Shown here one piece after another: positions 1 to 8,124 of a stretch of DNA of 10,159 nucleotides. Positions within the stretch are counted from its first letter, which is position 1, and every line of letters begins with the position of its first letter. Origin of the DNA: Candidatus Neomicrothrix sp. UBA4542 (GTDB lineage: Bacteria > Actinomycetota > Acidimicrobiia > Acidimicrobiales > Poriferisodalaceae); assembly GCA_002388005.1 (NCBI GenBank), contig DGLO01000020.1:9879-20037 (forward strand), written 5' to 3'. The translations under genes and the position numbers were made by a program. The notes below the pieces were generated by a model. It ran no database searches, was not told the origin of the DNA, and worked only from the letters and a program-made list of their open reading frames with translations.

Positions 1-1911
1 CATGCAGTGGTCTCTGAGGGCAAATTAAGCGACGAACATGGGGGCGGTCATTCGACCCCTCTCATTCGACCGGTTATTTCAACTTTTTCTCACTGGTGGT
101 CTAACGGAGGAATCGAATTCGCCGTAGGCACCCTGGTCGACGGCCAAACCGTTTTATTGCTCATCGTTGTCGCCTCTATCTCCCTTCTCGTCCACATCTA
201 TTCAACTGAATATGTAAAGGGCGACTCTCGGTACATCCATTACTACGCCTTCCTAAGTCTGTTCACAGCGGCCATGTTGTTCTTTGTCATGGCGCAGAAC
301 ATCATCCAACTGATCGTCGGTTGGGAACTTGTCGGCGTGTGTTCATTTGTCCTCATCGGGCACTGGTGGGAAGAAAAACCCAATACGGATGCAGCACTAA
401 AGGCGTTTCTCACAAATCGCGTCGGAGACATAGGACTTATCGTCGGCATGATCGTTCTATGGGGGACCTTCCAAACCTTCGATATCGATGCGATTAATAC
501 CCTGATCTCAGCGAACCCCGACGCACATCACTTCGCGCTTCTGGTTGCCGCTTGCTGTTTGATGGCAGCGGTTGCTTCGAAATCGGGACAGTTCCCACTC
601 CACACATGGCTGCCAGACGCGATGGCGGGCCCCACCCCCGTCTCCGCCCTTATCCACGCTGCGACAATGGTGGTAGCAGGCGTCTACATGATTGCTCGGC
701 TTTACCCAGTCTTTTATGAGGGCTTGTCGGTTGGCACCAGTTCGATCAACCTGATGGCCTTCATCGGAGGATTCACCGCACTCATCGGCGCGGCACTCGC
801 TTTCGCCCAATGGGACATCAAGAAAGTCTTGGCCTACTCAACAGTTTCCCAACTTGGGTACATGGTCATGGCTCTAGGCGTTGGCGCGTGGACCGCAGCG
901 ATCTTCCATTTATTCACTCACGCCTTCTTCAAAGCTTGTTTGTTCTTAGGCGCAGGATCGGTAAGCCATGCAGCCCACCACACTTTCGATATGCGAGAGA
1001 TGGGTGGCCTCAAGAAGGTCATGCCTCATACTTATCGAACTTTCGTTATCTCATCGTTGGCCCTAGCCGGGATCTTCCCCTTCGCGGGATTCTGGTCAAA
1101 GGACGAAATTCTGCTCGGGTCGCTTGTCGGCCAAAAGAACGGCTACCCCTTAATGCTTGTCTTCGGCTGCGCAGTTGCCTTCATGACCGCGGCGTACATG
1201 ACTCGCGTGATCTGGTACACATTCCACGGAGAATTCAGAGGTCACGGTCACCCTCACGAGTCGCCGAAAGCGATGACCGTGCCTTTGTGGATTCTGGCAG
1301 GCATGGCAGTGCTCGCAGGAGCATTTAACCTGCCGGGTCCAGTCCTCGAACCCATCGGACTAGAAGGACTGGCGCATCGTATCCAAACCTATGCCGAGCC
1401 ATCGGTCTACCTGAGCGGACTAGGGCTCTCACACCCCGACCCGTCGCTCTCCATGGCACTGATCGGGTTGGCGCTAGCGATATCTGGCATCGTCGTCACA
1501 TATCTGTACTACTGGCGTCGAGTGGGCCTTCACGGTCTTACCGAACGCAACCGATACGCCAAGAACGGGTACACCCTCTTAGAAAACAAGTACTACCTTG
1601 ACCATCTTTATAACGATGTGGTCGTCCAAACGATCAAACGCCCCATCGCTAACTGGGCGAACCGCTTCAATCAAAATGTTCTAGACGGAGCCGTTAACAC
1701 CGCAGGTGAAACCGCCCGAGACACAGGACGTTGGATATACAAGTGGATCGACCAGGGCGCCATTGACGGCTCTGTCAATGCCGCAGCGCGTGGCGCTGAT
1801 TCCTCAGGAGAGAGTCTGCGCGTTATCCAGTCCGGAAAAGTCCAGAACTACGGCCAGCTGCTTTTCGGATCAGCAGCAGTGCTGGCCATAGTCTTCGTGA
1901 TCGTCGTATAG
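1..1911 (+). CDS. nuoL: NADH-quinone oxidoreductase subunit L (NuoL), 5' end outside the window
   Basis: NuoL is the distal antiporter-like, proton-pumping membrane subunit of respiratory complex I; its long C-terminal lateral helix couples the pumping modules. The frame is open from base 1, so the GTG at position 7 is an internal Val codon and the real start lies upstream. Counting residues from that GTG, the conserved charges are E107 (in GWELVG), D141 (NRVGDIGL), K192 (ASKSGQFPLHTWLPDAM), K309 (HAFFK) and K365 (GFWSKDEIL). The first three sit exactly 37 below E. coli E144, D178 and K229 as I recall that numbering, so about 35-45 residues, roughly the first membrane helix, are missing. The rest is a run of hydrophobic helices ending in a C-terminal membrane segment. 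A His-rich loop (407-418, HPHES type) is seen in other actinobacterial NuoL. The ribosome binding site of nuoM overlaps its TAG stop, so the genes are co-transcribed. Identification is essentially certain. Confidence 0.97.
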   Translation, partial: HAVVSEGKLSDEHGGGHSTPLIRPVISTFSHWWSNGGIEFAVGTLVDGQTVLLLIVVASISLLVHIYSTEYVKGDSRYIHYYAFLSLFTAAMLFFVMAQNIIQLIVGWELVGVCSFVLIGHWWEEKPNTDAALKAFLTNRVGDIGLIVGMIVLWGTFQTFDIDAINTLISANPDAHHFALLVAACCLMAAVASKSGQFPLHTWLPDAMAGPTPVSALIHAATMVVAGVYMIARLYPVFYEGLSVGTSSINLMAFIGGFTALIGAALAFAQWDIKKVLAYSTVSQLGYMVMALGVGAWTAAIFHLFTHAFFKACLFLGAGSVSHAAHHTFDMREMGGLKKVMPHTYRTFVISSLALAGIFPFAGFWSKDEILLGSLVGQKNGYPLMLVFGCAVAFMTAAYMTRVIWYTFHGEFRGHGHPHESPKAMTVPLWILAGMAVLAGAFNLPGPVLEPIGLEGLAHRIQTYAEPSVYLSGLGLSHPDPSLSMALIGLALAISGIVVTYLYYWRRVGLHGLTERNRYAKNGYTLLENKYYLDHLYNDVVVQTIKRPIANWANRFNQNVLDGAVNTAGETARDTGRWIYKWIDQGAIDGSVNAAARGADSSGESLRVIQSGKVQNYGQLLFGSAAVLAIVFVIVV

Positions 1912-1921
1912 GAGCAGCAAA

Positions 1922-3484
1922 GTGGAAGCCACGGGATTTGATACTTGGGTCGTGAGCCTGGTCGTGTTCCTGCCCTTGGTAGGCGCACTGGCCATAATGA
2001 TGATCCCCAAAGCCTACGAAGCAGAGGTCAAGCTTGTTGCGCTTGGATCATCGCTAACAGCGCTTATTATCGGGCTCTACATAACAATCCAATTCGACTA
2101 TGGATCCGCCGGGGACCTCCAATTTGTTGTCGACAAGGGTTGGATTGATGTCATCAACAGTCGATACATTGTCGGACTCGACGGGCTGTCGTTACCCCTA
2201 CTGCTCCTGTCATTGGTAACGGTGCCGCTGTGCCTTATCTACAGCTGGAATCACGTTCCTGAACCGGGTAATACCAAAGCGTTCTTCGTACTTTTGCTGA
2301 TTCTCTCAACAGGCATGAATGGCACGTTCGTCGCTCAAGACATGATCCTCTTCTTTGTCTTCTTTGAAGTCGTCTTGCTTCCGATGTACTTCCTGATTGG
2401 TGTCTGGGGAGGAGAAGATCGCCGCTACGCGTCGTTGAAATTCTTCCTCTACACGCTGTTCGGTTCAGCTCTTATGATCATCAGTTTCCTGGCATTGTTC
2501 TTCCTTTCGAAGGACTCATCAGGCGAGCTTCTACGAACCTTCGACATGAGAGTTCTGACCGACGTAGCGGGTGCTGGAATTATCAAAAGCACACAAGTAT
2601 GGATTTTTGCGGGCCTGTTCATGGGGTTCGGCATCAAAGTGCCAATGTTCCCGTTCCACACCTGGCTGCCGGACGCTCACACGCAGGCACCTACCGTTGG
2701 ATCAGTCATCCTTGCTGCGGTATTGCTGAAGTTGGGCACCTACGGATTCGTTCGGATAGCCATTCCGTTTCTCCCCGAAGCCGCGATCTCTTGGGCACCA
2801 TGGATAGGCCTACTTGCGGTGATCGGCATTATCTACGGAGCACTTGGCTGTCTCGCGCAGAATGACATGAAACGTCTCATAGCGTTTTCCTCGGTTGCTC
2901 ATATGGGATTTGTGATGCTTGGAATCGCAACCTTGACCGACTTCGGAATAAACGCAGCAGTCTTTGGCATGGTTGCTCACGGCATGATCACGGGGATGTT
3001 GTTCTTCATCGCTGGTTCGGTGAAAGAGCGGTATCACACTTTGGAAATTTCTCGGCTTGGAGGTCTCCTCAAATCGGCACCACGGATGGGTTGGATCCTC
3101 GGGTTTGCTTCCATGGCGTCCCTGGGTCTACCTGGCCTTGCCGGGTTCTGGGGCGAATTCCCGGTAATTCTCGCCGCCTATAACCCCGGAGCAGGGATGC
3201 CTGAAGAAACTTTCCGAACCTACATGGTTATTGCTGCCGTTGGTACCGTGCTCGCCGCGGGGTATTTGCTTTGGTTGTACCAGCGCACCGCCTTTGGCGA
3301 ACCACCAGAAGAATTCGCCGACCACGAAATAGCTGACGTTAATCGCTTCGAATGGATCGCCTGGACACCACTCCTCGTGGGTATTGCCCTATTTGGTGTT
3401 TGGCCCAACTTGATTTTCAACCTGACTGATGACGTAGTCGCCGGGATAACCGCCAGTGTTGAGGCGATTGCGGCCGGCGGCTGA
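1922..3484 (+). CDS. nuoM: NADH-quinone oxidoreductase subunit M (NuoM)
   Basis: NuoM is the middle antiporter-like subunit of the complex I membrane arm, between NuoL and NuoN, and pumps one proton per cycle. The 520-residue protein has the family's usual length and is almost wholly membrane helices. The functional charges are present: E149 in FFEVVLLPMYFLIG, K239 in GIKVPMFPFHTWLPDAH, K270 in LLKLGTYG and E412 in GFWGEF. Each is offset by 5 from E. coli E144, K234, K265 and E407 as remembered, so the proton path looks intact. The start is GTG at 1922, with GGAG (1911-1914) seven bases before it. That GGAG shares a base with the nuoL stop codon, which points to coupled translation. The nuoN ATG follows the TGA stop after two bases. 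Nothing suggests truncation or unusual origin. Confidence 0.98.
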   Translation: MEATGFDTWVVSLVVFLPLVGALAIMMIPKAYEAEVKLVALGSSLTALIIGLYITIQFDYGSAGDLQFVVDKGWIDVINSRYIVGLDGLSLPLLLLSLVTVPLCLIYSWNHVPEPGNTKAFFVLLLILSTGMNGTFVAQDMILFFVFFEVVLLPMYFLIGVWGGEDRRYASLKFFLYTLFGSALMIISFLALFFLSKDSSGELLRTFDMRVLTDVAGAGIIKSTQVWIFAGLFMGFGIKVPMFPFHTWLPDAHTQAPTVGSVILAAVLLKLGTYGFVRIAIPFLPEAAISWAPWIGLLAVIGIIYGALGCLAQNDMKRLIAFSSVAHMGFVMLGIATLTDFGINAAVFGMVAHGMITGMLFFIAGSVKERYHTLEISRLGGLLKSAPRMGWILGFASMASLGLPGLAGFWGEFPVILAAYNPGAGMPEETFRTYMVIAAVGTVLAAGYLLWLYQRTAFGEPPEEFADHEIADVNRFEWIAWTPLLVGIALFGVWPNLIFNLTDDVVAGITASVEAIAAGG

Positions 3485-3486
3485 TT

Positions 3487-4977
3487 ATGGACGTCCTGCA
3501 CGCCTTCACTCGGCCGCTACTCGATTGGCATGCCCTAGCACCCGAGTTGACCCTCCTCGCGTTCGGGACACTCATCACCATCGTCGACATCATCTGGGAC
3601 GAGCGGTCCAAACAAATAATGCCAACACTGGCCGGTGTTGGATTACTCGCCACCCTGGTCCCTATTTTGACTTTGGCGGTAGATGGAACAGAACGCTCAA
3701 TGTTTGGAGGCGCGTACGTCGTTGACGACTTCTCACTCGTCGTAAAAGCGCTATTTCTCATATCTGGGTATGTCGTTGTGTTGATGTCGATCGATTACAT
3801 CCGCGAAGGCGACTACTACGAGAACGAGTACTACACCCTGATGCTTACGTCGCTGCTGGGCATGGTGATGATGAGTAGTTCCAGAGACTTGATCAGCATT
3901 TTCGTTGCCCTGGAATTGCTGTCCATCCCCGCCTACATGCTCGCCGCATGGAGAAAAGGAGGCCCTCGTTCCAACGAAGCAGGCCTCAAGTACTACCTGA
4001 TGGGAGTTTTCGCGTCAGCTGTGATGCTCTACGGCATGTCCCTCGTCTACGGCCTAGCGGGCTCCACCACACTTGACGCTATCGCCCAAGAATTGGGTTC
4101 AGGGCCATCTAACCCCGTGGCCATTCTGGGCATCCTCTTCGTCCTGATTGGCTTTGCCTTCAAAGTTTCAGCCGTTCCTTTCCACACGTGGGCACCCGAT
4201 ACCTACGAGGGAGCTCCTACCCCAGTTACGGCTTTTCTAGCTGTCGCGTCGAAGACAGCTGGGATGGTGGCTCTCATCCAACTCGTGTTTGTCGCCTTTC
4301 TGGGCCGAGATGACGTCATCCAACCTTTCTTCTGGCTGATTTCAGTCCTGACAATGACAGTGGGCAACCTCATCGCGCTCCGCCAAACCAACATCGTTCG
4401 ACTCCTCGCATACTCAGGCATCGCGCAAGGCGGATTCATGTTGGTCCCATTCGCGGTGGCCGCTGATGCCCCGGCACGAGCGATTGAGGCAGTAGTCATT
4501 TACCTCGCGATCTACGCGTTTATGAACCTGGGTGCTTTCACCGTTGTGTTAGCCGTAGCTCGCAAAACACGGTCCGGTGAAATCGATAGTTACGGAGGAC
4601 TGTTCCAATACGCCCCAGGTCTCGCTGTGGCGATGACGATCTTCCTCGCCGCGCTCGCGGGTATTCCCCCAGCGGGCGGCTGGTTCGCCAAGTTCGGGCT
4701 CTTTCGAGCTTTGCTAGATGCAGGCGGGGGATGGGCAGCAGGCCTCGGCGTCATCGTCGCAATCAACACGGTGATCGCCTTCGCCTATTACGCCAGAGTT
4801 CTGATGCAGATGTGGTTTCAGCCAGCACCCAATGACGATGAGCGACCAATCGTTGTCACTGGGGCATTAGGTGCTGCCCTTGTCGTAACGCTGGTTGCGA
4901 CCATGGCGTTCGGAGTGCTCCCAGGACTTGTTGGGCACTTCGGTGATGTCTCCGTGCTGTCCGCCCTAGGCGGATAA
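3487..4977 (+). CDS. nuoN: NADH-quinone oxidoreductase subunit N (NuoN)
   Basis: NuoN is the third antiporter-like subunit of complex I, closest to the quinone-binding arm. It is normally the last gene of the nuo operon, as here. The 496-residue protein has the family length. Key residues are E143 (ALELLSIPAYML), K226 (FKVSAVPFHTWAPDTYEG), K256 (VASKTAGM) and K402 (GGWFAKFGLF), matching the E. coli charges near E133, K217, K247 and K395. The segment IPPAGGWFAKF (393-403) differs from the IPP-T-AGF form common in proteobacteria; I regard it as a lineage variant. The ATG lies two bases after the nuoM stop with no clear Shine-Dalgarno of its own, so initiation probably depends on ribosomes finishing nuoM. 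A GC-rich hairpin covers its stop codon. Confidence 0.98.
   Translation: MDVLHAFTRPLLDWHALAPELTLLAFGTLITIVDIIWDERSKQIMPTLAGVGLLATLVPILTLAVDGTERSMFGGAYVVDDFSLVVKALFLISGYVVVLMSIDYIREGDYYENEYYTLMLTSLLGMVMMSSSRDLISIFVALELLSIPAYMLAAWRKGGPRSNEAGLKYYLMGVFASAVMLYGMSLVYGLAGSTTLDAIAQELGSGPSNPVAILGILFVLIGFAFKVSAVPFHTWAPDTYEGAPTPVTAFLAVASKTAGMVALIQLVFVAFLGRDDVIQPFFWLISVLTMTVGNLIALRQTNIVRLLAYSGIAQGGFMLVPFAVAADAPARAIEAVVIYLAIYAFMNLGAFTVVLAVARKTRSGEIDSYGGLFQYAPGLAVAMTIFLAALAGIPPAGGWFAKFGLFRALLDAGGGWAAGLGVIVAINTVIAFAYYARVLMQMWFQPAPNDDERPIVVTGALGAALVVTLVATMAFGVLPGLVGHFGDVSVLSALGG
4958..4976 (+). other. RNA hairpin over the nuoN stop codon
   Basis: TCCGCC (4960-4965) and GGCGGA (4969-4974) are perfect inverted repeats around a three-base loop, CTA. 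A G-T and a T-A pair extend the stem to eight base pairs (4958-4965 with 4969-4976). No T-run follows, so it is not a classical intrinsic terminator. It could act as a 3' stabiliser of the nuo mRNA, a partial terminator that lowers expression of the downstream methyltransferase, or simply be a by-product of the Ala-Leu-Gly-Gly codons at the end of NuoN. The complementarity is seen directly; any role is inference. Confidence 0.4.
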
Positions 4978-4994
4978 GGGACCTCAGCCGGAAG

Positions 4995-6026
4995 ATGCAC
5001 GGGCCGATGACACGATTCGATCGGTTCGCCGAAGAAGCCTTATACGGACCAAAGGGTTTCTACACACAAGGCGGGAACGCCGGAACAGAACTAGGTGATT
5101 TCATCACTTCTCCAGAAACAAGCACCCTGTTTGGTGCATGTGTTGCTGTGTACCTTGACCGAACATGGCGTGACCTGCAGTGCCCTGATCCCTTTGTGGT
5201 GGTGGAAGCGGGATCAGGTCGTGGAACCCTTTGTAGAGACGTCTTTCTTTCCGACCCAGAGTGCGTCACAGCGCTCCGCTACGTCATGGTGGAACGTTCG
5301 CAACTCCAACGCGACGCGGCCTTCGCGGTCGTTACCTCCAGCTGCTTTGCGGAATCAAACGAAGTACCCGTAACAGCACTAAAAGACTTGCCCGCCGGAC
5401 CTCTGACAGGGGTAATCGTTGGCAACGAGCTTCTCGATAATCTTCCACCCCGCGTTCTGCGACGAACGGCGACAGGATGGTCAGAACTGTATGTAAAAGA
5501 CGGACACGAAGATTGGCACCCCGCTCCCCAAGAAGCGCACAATATGGCGACAGCGCTGGTCCCTGATGCGCCGCAGGGAACCTGCCTTCCCTTGCATCTC
5601 AAATCGGCAGTCTGGGTCAAGCGGGCATTAGATCTCCTGGACCGCGGTCGTGTACTTCTATTCGACTATGGATTGGAGAGAACAGCAGATATTGCCGAAC
5701 GACCAATGCATGAATGGTTGAGGACATATAGACAACATCGTCGAGCCGGAGCTCCGTACGCAGACGCCGGTAGTCGTGACATCACCTGTGACGTTGCATT
5801 CGATCAGCTTCCAGGATTCCCGCGAATTGTTCTGCAACGCGACTGGCTACTGTCCCAAGGTCTTGATGGCATGACGGAATGGGCGCGCGCGAAATGGCGC
5901 GACTCAGCCCGGAGCCCTGACTCATCAGCACTAGCGGCCAGGTCCATTCTCAATGAGGCCTCAGCACTTGCCGATCCTGGAGGACTCGGATCGTTCCTCG
6001 TGGCCGAATGGCAAGTAGGGGAATAA
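4995..6026 (+). CDS. MidA/NDUFAF7-family SAM-dependent methyltransferase (DUF185)
   Basis: This is a soluble class I methyltransferase of the MidA/NDUFAF7 (DUF185, PF02636) family. The mitochondrial member dimethylates an arginine of complex I subunit NDUFS2 (the NuoD homologue) during assembly. In the 343-residue protein I see the N-terminal signature GPMTRFDRFAEEALY (3-17), GDFITSPETSTLFG (34-47), the SAM-binding VVVEAGSGRGT (68-78), the acidic end of the next strand VMVER (97-101), the hallmark GNELLDNLPPRV (143-154), and C-terminal LRTYRQHR and RDITCDV blocks (242-249, 261-267). The ATG at 4995 is the first possible start: upstream, the frame has no ATG, GTG or TTG back to a stop at 4944-4946. 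It leaves almost nothing before the conserved GPMT. An in-frame ATG at 5007 would cut into that motif. The gap to nuoN is 17 bases with no well-placed Shine-Dalgarno, consistent with co-transcription. The complex I substrate is inferred from family and context. Confidence 0.92.
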   Translation: MHGPMTRFDRFAEEALYGPKGFYTQGGNAGTELGDFITSPETSTLFGACVAVYLDRTWRDLQCPDPFVVVEAGSGRGTLCRDVFLSDPECVTALRYVMVERSQLQRDAAFAVVTSSCFAESNEVPVTALKDLPAGPLTGVIVGNELLDNLPPRVLRRTATGWSELYVKDGHEDWHPAPQEAHNMATALVPDAPQGTCLPLHLKSAVWVKRALDLLDRGRVLLFDYGLERTADIAERPMHEWLRTYRQHRRAGAPYADAGSRDITCDVAFDQLPGFPRIVLQRDWLLSQGLDGMTEWARAKWRDSARSPDSSALAARSILNEASALADPGGLGSFLVAEWQVGE

Positions 6027-6037
6027 CTCTCCTACTT
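6013..6037 (+). terminator. Stem-loop over the methyltransferase stop codon, possible end of the nuo transcript
   Basis: AAGTAGGGGA (6013-6022) pairs with TCTCCTACTT (6028-6037) to give a ten-base-pair stem with one G-T wobble and a five-base loop, ATAAC. The loop contains most of the TAA stop (6024-6026). The 3' side is followed by CCGAACTG, not a T-run, so this would be a terminator of the non-canonical, U-poor type or an RNA processing or stability element. Its position between the nuo/methyltransferase group and acs, with 89 bases before the acs start, fits a transcript boundary. The pairing is directly visible; termination is inferred. Confidence 0.5.
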
Positions 6038-6103
6038 CCGAACTGAACTCGGCCAGGGGCTAGGCTCGCAACCTGTCGAACCCAAGTGGGGTCGCCTTTC
6101 GCA

Positions 6104-6109
6104 GAGGGG
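6104..6109 (+). promoter_or_regulatory. Ribosome binding site that decides the acs start
   Basis: GAGGGG lies six bases before the ATG at 6116. The earlier in-frame GTG at 6086 has no purine-rich sequence at the right distance. The ten residues it would add (GSPFAEGIE after the start) do not resemble the usual beginning of acetyl-CoA synthetases. The upstream leader (6038-6103) contains TAGGCT (6061-6066), a poor -10 candidate without a convincing -35. Confidence 0.6.
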
Positions 6110-6115
6110 ATCGAG

Positions 6116-8107
6116 ATGTCCGAACCAGCCATTGAGGACTACTACGTCGAAAATCGAACCTTTCCCCCATCGGATCAATTCCAGGCCAACGCGATCATCA
6201 CTGACCGAAGTTTGTATGACGAAGCCGAAGCTGACCGACTCGGGTTCTGGGCCCGCCAAGCGCGAGAACTAGTTACTTGGTTTCAAGACTTTGAAACAGT
6301 CCTCGAATGGGACCTGCCCTTCGCTAAGTGGTTCATAGAAGGAAAACTCAACGTTTCATACAACTGCCTTGACCGGCACGTCGAAGCGGGCGGAGGAGAC
6401 AAAGTCGCATTTCACTGGGAAGGCGAACCGGGAGACACCAGGACTATCACCTATAGCCAACTCCTGGAAGAGGTCTCAAAATTCGCGAATGTCCTAAAAA
6501 GTTTCGGGGTAGCGAAAGGCGACCGCGTCTGCATTTACATGCCCATGATCCCGGAGCTTCCTGTCGCGATGCTCGCCTGCGCGCGTATCGGCGCTCCACA
6601 CTCCATTGTCTTCGGGGGCTTTTCTGCAGACTCCCTGTCAGACCGGATTGATGACGCAAGCGCGAAAGTTCTCATCACCTCGGACGGCGGGTACCGTCGG
6701 GGCGATCCCTTCCCCTTGAAGGACACCGCAGACGCATCGGTTTCTGCCACCTCAACTATCGAAAACGTTGTAGTGGTTCGTCGCACGGGCCAAGACATTG
6801 AATGGGATGCCGAGGTCGATCACTGGTATCACGACCTGATGGAAACGGCGTCGCCAGATTGCCCACCAGAGCAACTTGATAGTGAAGATCTCCTTTACCT
6901 CTTGTACACGTCGGGTACAACTGCGAAACCAAAGGGGATCATGCACACGACAGGTGGCTATCTCACTCAAGTTGCCTTTACCCACAAATACATCTTCGAC
7001 CTGCAACCTGACTCAGATATCTACTGGTGCGCTGCCGATATTGGTTGGGTGACCGGACACAGCTACATCGTCTACGGCCCCCTCGCCAACGGCGCCACAT
7101 CGGTCATGTACGAAGGAACGCCTGACACACCGCGCCCAGAATTTCGCGAAGGGGACAAAGCAGACTGGCCCAAAGACCGCCTTTGGGACATCATCCAACG
7201 GTACGGAGTAACACAGCTCTACACCGCTCCTACCGCTATTCGGACCTTTATGAAATGGGGTTCTGAAGAGGTAGAACGGCACGATTTGTCAAGTCTGAGA
7301 GTGCTTGGAACAGTCGGAGAGCCCATCAACCCGGAAGCATGGATGTGGTACCACGAGCACATAGGTGGTGAACGATGCCCCATCGTTGACACCTGGTGGC
7401 AAACCGAAACTGGTGGTCACATGATCACCCCAATGCCCGGTGTTACAACAACTAAACCCGGTTCGGCTACCCACGCCATTCCCGGTGTAGTTGTCGAAGT
7501 TGTAGATGACAGCGGAAACAAGATCGAAAAGGGGGGCGGGTACCTAACTGTCACTGAGCCTTGGCCGTCAATGCTGCGCGGGATTTGGGGCGACCCAGAT
7601 CGCTACAAGGAGACCTACTGGTCTGAATACCCTGGACGTTACTTCGCGGGGGACGGCGCCAAAATCGATGATGACGGATACCTCTGGTTACTCGGCCGAG
7701 TCGACGATGTAATGAACGTATCGGGTCACCGAATCTCAACCACTGAAGTTGAATCCGCGCTGGTCGATCACTCATCAGTAGCTGAAGCAGCGGTGGTGGG
7801 TGCCACCGATGACACCACAGGACAAGCAATCGTGGGTTATTGCATTTTGCGGGGAGGAAACGAACCCAGCGACGAACTCCGAGAAGAAATCAGACAGCAC
7901 GTCGCGAAAAAACTCGGTGCAATTGCTCGACCCAAAGTGGTGGTTTTGGTGCCCGACTTGCCTAAGACCCGATCGGGGAAGATTATGCGACGTCTTCTTC
8001 GCGATGTTGCCGAGGGACGAAAGCTGGGAGACACGACCACCCTCGCCGACGCGAGCGTCGTTGACGAAATCCGTCTTCGTGCCGCAGACGCCCCGCAGGA
8101 GGACTGA
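6116..8107 (+). CDS. acs: Acetyl-CoA synthetase (AMP-forming acetate-CoA ligase)
   Basis: This cytosolic enzyme turns acetate, ATP and CoA into acetyl-CoA, AMP and pyrophosphate through an acetyl-adenylate. The 663 residues (from ATG 6116) match the usual length near 650. In order: the N-terminal acs region with FGGFSADSLSDRI (166-178), the ATP-binding P-loop YTSGTTAKPKG (264-274), GWVTGHSY (310-317), GTVGEPINPEAW (398-409), DTWWQTETGG (425-434), the hinge motif GRVDDVMNVSGHRIS (527-541), and PKTRSGKIMRRLLR (616-629), where K622 is the catalytic lysine silenced by acetylation in Salmonella and E. coli Acs. The Val-Thr of GWVTG and the Trp of WWQT form the small acetate pocket in the Salmonella enzyme, so acetate rather than a larger acid is the likely substrate. 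No Gcn5-like acetyltransferase or deacetylase gene is in the window. The TGA stop is 17 bases before the next gene. Confidence 0.97.
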   Translation: MSEPAIEDYYVENRTFPPSDQFQANAIITDRSLYDEAEADRLGFWARQARELVTWFQDFETVLEWDLPFAKWFIEGKLNVSYNCLDRHVEAGGGDKVAFHWEGEPGDTRTITYSQLLEEVSKFANVLKSFGVAKGDRVCIYMPMIPELPVAMLACARIGAPHSIVFGGFSADSLSDRIDDASAKVLITSDGGYRRGDPFPLKDTADASVSATSTIENVVVVRRTGQDIEWDAEVDHWYHDLMETASPDCPPEQLDSEDLLYLLYTSGTTAKPKGIMHTTGGYLTQVAFTHKYIFDLQPDSDIYWCAADIGWVTGHSYIVYGPLANGATSVMYEGTPDTPRPEFREGDKADWPKDRLWDIIQRYGVTQLYTAPTAIRTFMKWGSEEVERHDLSSLRVLGTVGEPINPEAWMWYHEHIGGERCPIVDTWWQTETGGHMITPMPGVTTTKPGSATHAIPGVVVEVVDDSGNKIEKGGGYLTVTEPWPSMLRGIWGDPDRYKETYWSEYPGRYFAGDGAKIDDDGYLWLLGRVDDVMNVSGHRISTTEVESALVDHSSVAEAAVVGATDDTTGQAIVGYCILRGGNEPSDELREEIRQHVAKKLGAIARPKVVVLVPDLPKTRSGKIMRRLLRDVAEGRKLGDTTTLADASVVDEIRLRAADAPQED

Positions 8108-8124
8108 CTTCTGCTTCCGACTAT

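Noticed and set aside
1219..1260. Histidine-rich loop in NuoL as a possible metal site
   Set aside because: Similar HPHES loops occur in ordinary actinobacterial NuoL proteins, so nothing special can be claimed.
810..1328. A 172-codon open frame in another frame inside nuoL
   Set aside because: The nuoL frame here carries conserved complex I motifs throughout; the alternative product is Arg/Ser-rich with no membrane segments or family signature.
6086..6115. GTG at 6086 as the acs start
   Set aside because: It has no ribosome binding site and adds ten residues unlike the family; ATG 6116 has GAGGGG at good spacing.
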